Assembly (NCBI GenBank): GCA_900074745.1
Contig: LT598469.1
Location: forward strand, 1,054,001-1,118,000
From: Lachancea mirantina
Taxonomy: Eukaryota > Ascomycota > Saccharomycetes > Saccharomycetales > Saccharomycetaceae
Length of the DNA stretch: 64,000 nucleotides
Direction of reading: 5' to 3'
In this document: piece after piece, positions 60,981 to 64,000 of the stretch
Layout: each line of letters begins with the position of its first letter
Position numbering within the stretch: the first letter of the stretch is position 1
Made by a program: the position numbers and the translations under genes
The notes under the pieces: generated by a model
Databases searched by the model: none
What the model was told of the DNA's origin: nothing
The model's input: the letters and a program-made list of their open reading frames with translations, nothing else

Positions 60981-63851
60981 ATGAGTGATCAAGAGTTCGA
61001 TGAGTATGTTAGATCGCCAGAATCTTGATCTATGCATTGATTTTTACTAACTCCGTCGACTTTCAGGTTTGGAAATCGAATTTTTGGCGAGACCATTGAC
61101 GGCATAATCGGAGTGAGCGAGACCATTGAGGATGAGGAAGAAAAAGAAGAACCACAACAACTGCAATCCACTGCAATTGTTACTACAGAGCGGTATGTCA
61201 GTCGTGGCGAAGATGTCGAGGTTCTCTACGAACAAGAAGATCAGCAGTCGTTACAAACGCCTTTAATAGATACTGGAGGCAAGAGGGAAGCACGGCACGC
61301 GGTTTACAATCTGGGCAAAATTCCCAAAACGACATATGATAGACAATACTTGTTCGAGTTACTCAATGTGCCAGAGCGATGCTTGAATATTGCTGTGGTA
61401 GGCACTCTCCACTCAGGCAAAACCTCAATTATGGATATTTTGATTTTAGAATCTCACAAACATTTACCGAGCATATCAAGCAGCGTAAAACAAGGCTGGA
61501 AGCCTCTTAAATATCTGGATAACACGAAGTTGGAAATTGCAAGGGGATTGACGACGAAATTGAACGGTTTCACAACGTTAGGTCTGGATTTGCAACAGAA
61601 ATCATGGGCTTTGACATTTCTCGACACGCCTGGCCATTCCGCCTTTCTGGATGAGGTTGCTGTAAGTTTTGCAGCAGCTGATCTCTGCTTGGTTGTGGTA
61701 GACTGCGTAGAGGGTGTCACGGGCGGTGTACGAAAACTCATCAAGGAAGCACAGCAGAAAGGCTTGCCCATGGTATTTGTGCTTAATAAAATTGACAGAC
61801 TTATAATGGAACTGAAATTACCACCAAATGACGCGTTTGCCAAGCTGAGACATGTTGTTGACCAAATAAACTCTGTTACAACAATGGTGTATTCACCTGA
61901 GCTGAATAACATCGTTTTCGCATCCTCAAAGTTTAGTTTCAGCTTTACGTTGAAGCAATTCGTCTCGGAGCTTTATGCGGGCCAACTGGAAGAAAGCCAG
62001 ATTGAGGGCTTCATCAGTCAGTTGTGGGGGGATGTTTATTTTAATTTGGGTATCTTTTCAGCAACTCCCAACAGCGGGAAGCACACGACATTTGTCGAAT
62101 TTGTTTTGAATCCAATATACAAACTCTTTACCCACGCTCTATCCAGTGAGCCTGGAGTCCTGGCAACTACATTAAAAAAACACTTCAAGGTCGATTTGGA
62201 CGGACCCGATCTTGGTTTAGATCCTCTCCCTCTTTTGAAGAAAGTCCTCTGTTTGGTGTTTCGAAATCAGGTTGGCCTTATTGACGTATTGGCTAAAAGC
62301 AGAAATGTTAGCTCAACAGCGATGTCCATATCAGCAAGCAAACTCTCATCGAATGACATTCCTTCTCCTGTCCATGTTCTAGCACATGCTGTCCGCTGTG
62401 TTGACTACTGTGGCGAAATTTGGGCTTTAGTGCGTGTTCATAAGGGAGTTTTAAAGAGAGGTGATAGACTGAAAGTCTTAGATGAGGGAAGTCCAAGAGA
62501 TTTTGATACTCCAGAATTTGAAATCAAAGACATAGCACTGTTGGGTGGTAGGTACGTTGTGCCAGTAACGCAAGCTGGTGGAGGGCAGGTTGTTCTTGTG
62601 AGAGGACCGGAAGAGTTCTTCACAAAAAGTGCCACCCTTACAAACTTACCCACATTCAGCTTCGGAGCCCTCGATTATTTGAACCAACCTGTCTTAAAGG
62701 TGATTTTACAGCCTCTAGTAGCCAAAGAAATGCCACAAATGTCACATAGTCTGAGCCTCATAAATAAGCTGTACCCCGGCTGCGTCGTCAACGTTGAGGA
62801 AAGTGGCGAGAATGTTGTCTTTGGACCGGCTGAACTCTTCTTAGACTCTCTGCTGTTTGAACTCAGGGAAATCTACGCTGGAATTGAAGTCAAAGTATCA
62901 AACCCTCTATCCAAGTTTTCAGAAGGATGCACAGATGAGTCCTTCGCATCTATTCCAGTACATTCGAAAAATGCAAACCTCTCTATAAGTGTGAGTGCTC
63001 AAGCGATGGACGCTAAGTTGCTAGATGACTTGTCCAACGGACACTTTCGAAAAAGTGATTTTGAGGATCATCGTCATTTAGCTAAGAAACTTCGGACCGA
63101 GTACGGATGGGATTCTTTAGCTGCCCGGAATGTATGGGAATTTCAGAACTGCAACGTGTTTGTTGATGACACGCTCCCAGAACAAGTCGACAAAGTACGA
63201 GTTGCGCAATTAAAGGAGCAGATATTGGAGGGTTTTTACTGGGCTGTTCGAGAGGGCCCTCTAGCTGAAGAGCCTATTTTTGGCGTGCATTTCAGGTTAA
63301 TCGATATCGCTTGTGAGGGAGACGTTATTCCGGGTCAAGTTATCCCACTTGTGCGAAGAGCATGCTACGTTGCTCTTCTCACCGCTCAGCCAGCCATTCT
63401 TGAGCCCATATATGAGGTGAACATTATTGTTCACAGCCTAGCAAGCGGTGTACTGGACGAGCTTTTCCGAAAGAGACGTGGCGCCAAGATAACGCGCAGG
63501 ATTGAGATTCAAGGAACACCTTTGCTTGAAATTTGCGGTCGTATACCTGTGATTGACTCCTTGGGGTTCGAAACGGATCTGAGATTGGCAACGAATGGTG
63601 GTGGCATGTGTCAATTTTATTTCTGCAGGAAAACGTGGCGCAAGGTTCCTGGTGATGTTATGGATGAAGACACGCCAATACCGAAACTGAAGCCAGCTCC
63701 TACGGCAAGTTTAAGTCGCGATTTTGTTATGAAAACCCGTCGCAGGAAAGGGCTGTCCTCAGAAGGAACGTCATCAAATGACGGTCCTTCGCTTTCCAAA
63801 TACATCGAGCCAGAATTGTTCGCGAAACTGAAAGAAAACAATTTGATTTGA
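60981..63851 (+). CDS. SNU114: U5 snRNP GTPase Snu114 (two exons)
   Basis: EF-G/EF-2-like GTPase of the U5 snRNP that with Prp8 controls Brr2 and spliceosome activation and disassembly. Exon 1 is 60981-61003 and exon 2 is 61067-63851. Joined they encode 935 residues starting MSDQEFDEFGNRIFGE, matching the LFDEFGNLIGV start of S. cerevisiae Snu114 (1008 aa). The P-loop GTLHSGKTS lies at about 120-128, with DTPGHS and NKID as G3 and G4. EF-2-like domains II-V follow, including the HVLAHAVRCVDYCGEIW strand and RTEYGWDSLAARNVW. The conserved end is MKTRRRKG. The acidic N-terminus is shorter than in S. cerevisiae. Orthologue of YKL173W. As far as I recall the S. cerevisiae gene has no intron. Confidence 0.96.
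61004..61066 (+). other. SNU114: Intron of SNU114
   Basis: 63 nt. GTATGT at 61004, a perfect TACTAAC branch site at 61045-61051, and TTTCAG ending at 61066, 15 nt past the branch motif. Removing it joins GA to G and yields the conserved FDEFGN peptide in phase. Without splicing, translation from 60981 meets a stop soon after the 5' splice site. Confidence 0.92.
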
Positions 63852-64000
63852 AGCAAACCCAACGCTGAAATTCCATAATGAGTATAAACCATCCGGCAGG
63901 GGCCTGATAAAATCAAGAGGGTTTGTTGATCCGGCCGAGACGTGCTCAGCTGTCGTCGATTGTAGTTGGATCACTGTTTACGGACGTCCTCAAGTCCACT

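Overview
The window is yeast nuclear DNA from a budding yeast that diverged before the whole-genome duplication. Almost every gene has a recognisable Saccharomyces cerevisiae counterpart. The first 39 kb interleave genes that in S. cerevisiae sit on two duplicated blocks: chromosome V, roughly YER044 to YER053, and chromosome IX, roughly YIL033 to YIL044. This one-against-two interleaving marks non-WGD genomes (Lachancea, Kluyveromyces, Torulaspora, Zygosaccharomyces, Eremothecium). Moderate base composition, compact genes, and two very short introns whose branch point lies 14-15 nt from the 3' splice site make Lachancea or a close relative my best guess. That placement is inference. Gene symbols and systematic names were assigned from remembered homologues; no search was run.

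Layout. 1-313: start of an unidentified membrane-protein gene running off the left edge. 2-39 kb, the YER/YIL block: PIC2, AGE2, a cytochrome b5-like gene, HOM3, CBR1, JHD1, TPA1, GVP36, PKP1, RSM18, ISD11, tRNA-Gln(UUG), APQ12, CAJ1, TED1, SAP1, a xanthine dioxygenase gene absent from S. cerevisiae, NOT3, SPO73, an ACA1/CST6 bZIP gene, MEI4 (spliced), CKA1, CAP2, ERG28 and BCY1. 39-45 kb: IRC5 and RSC8 (YFR038/YFR037). 45-54 kb: LST7, ADE13, RSC1/RSC2, a class III (SIRT5-type) sirtuin gene in a GC-rich island, and MUP1 (YGR055-057 / YLR357-359). 54-64 kb: LST4, ZRT3, TPO5 and spliced SNU114 (YKL176-173).

The genes are mainly housekeeping: amino-acid and purine synthesis (HOM3, ADE13), mitochondrial function (PIC2, PKP1, RSM18, ISD11), membrane and lipid work (CBR1, ERG28, APQ12, TED1), signalling (CKA1, BCY1), chromatin (JHD1, IRC5, RSC8, RSC1/2), meiosis and sporulation (MEI4, SPO73), and nutrient transport (MUP1, ZRT3, TPO5). 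Readable regulatory sites fit known biology: paired Gcn4 sites before HOM3, a heat-shock element before CAJ1, Met31/32-type sites before MUP1, and GATA sites plus a TATA box before the xanthine dioxygenase gene.

The most unusual items are the divergent sirtuin and its palindrome-rich GC island, an intron inside a core spliceosomal GTPase gene, a URS1-like element inside the MEI4 intron, the close linkage of LST7 and LST4 (two halves of one complex) around MUP1, the xanthine dioxygenase gene, and a tail-anchored cytochrome b5 gene near the b5 reductase gene. I saw no transposon, LTR, virus-like element, centromere or CRISPR array.
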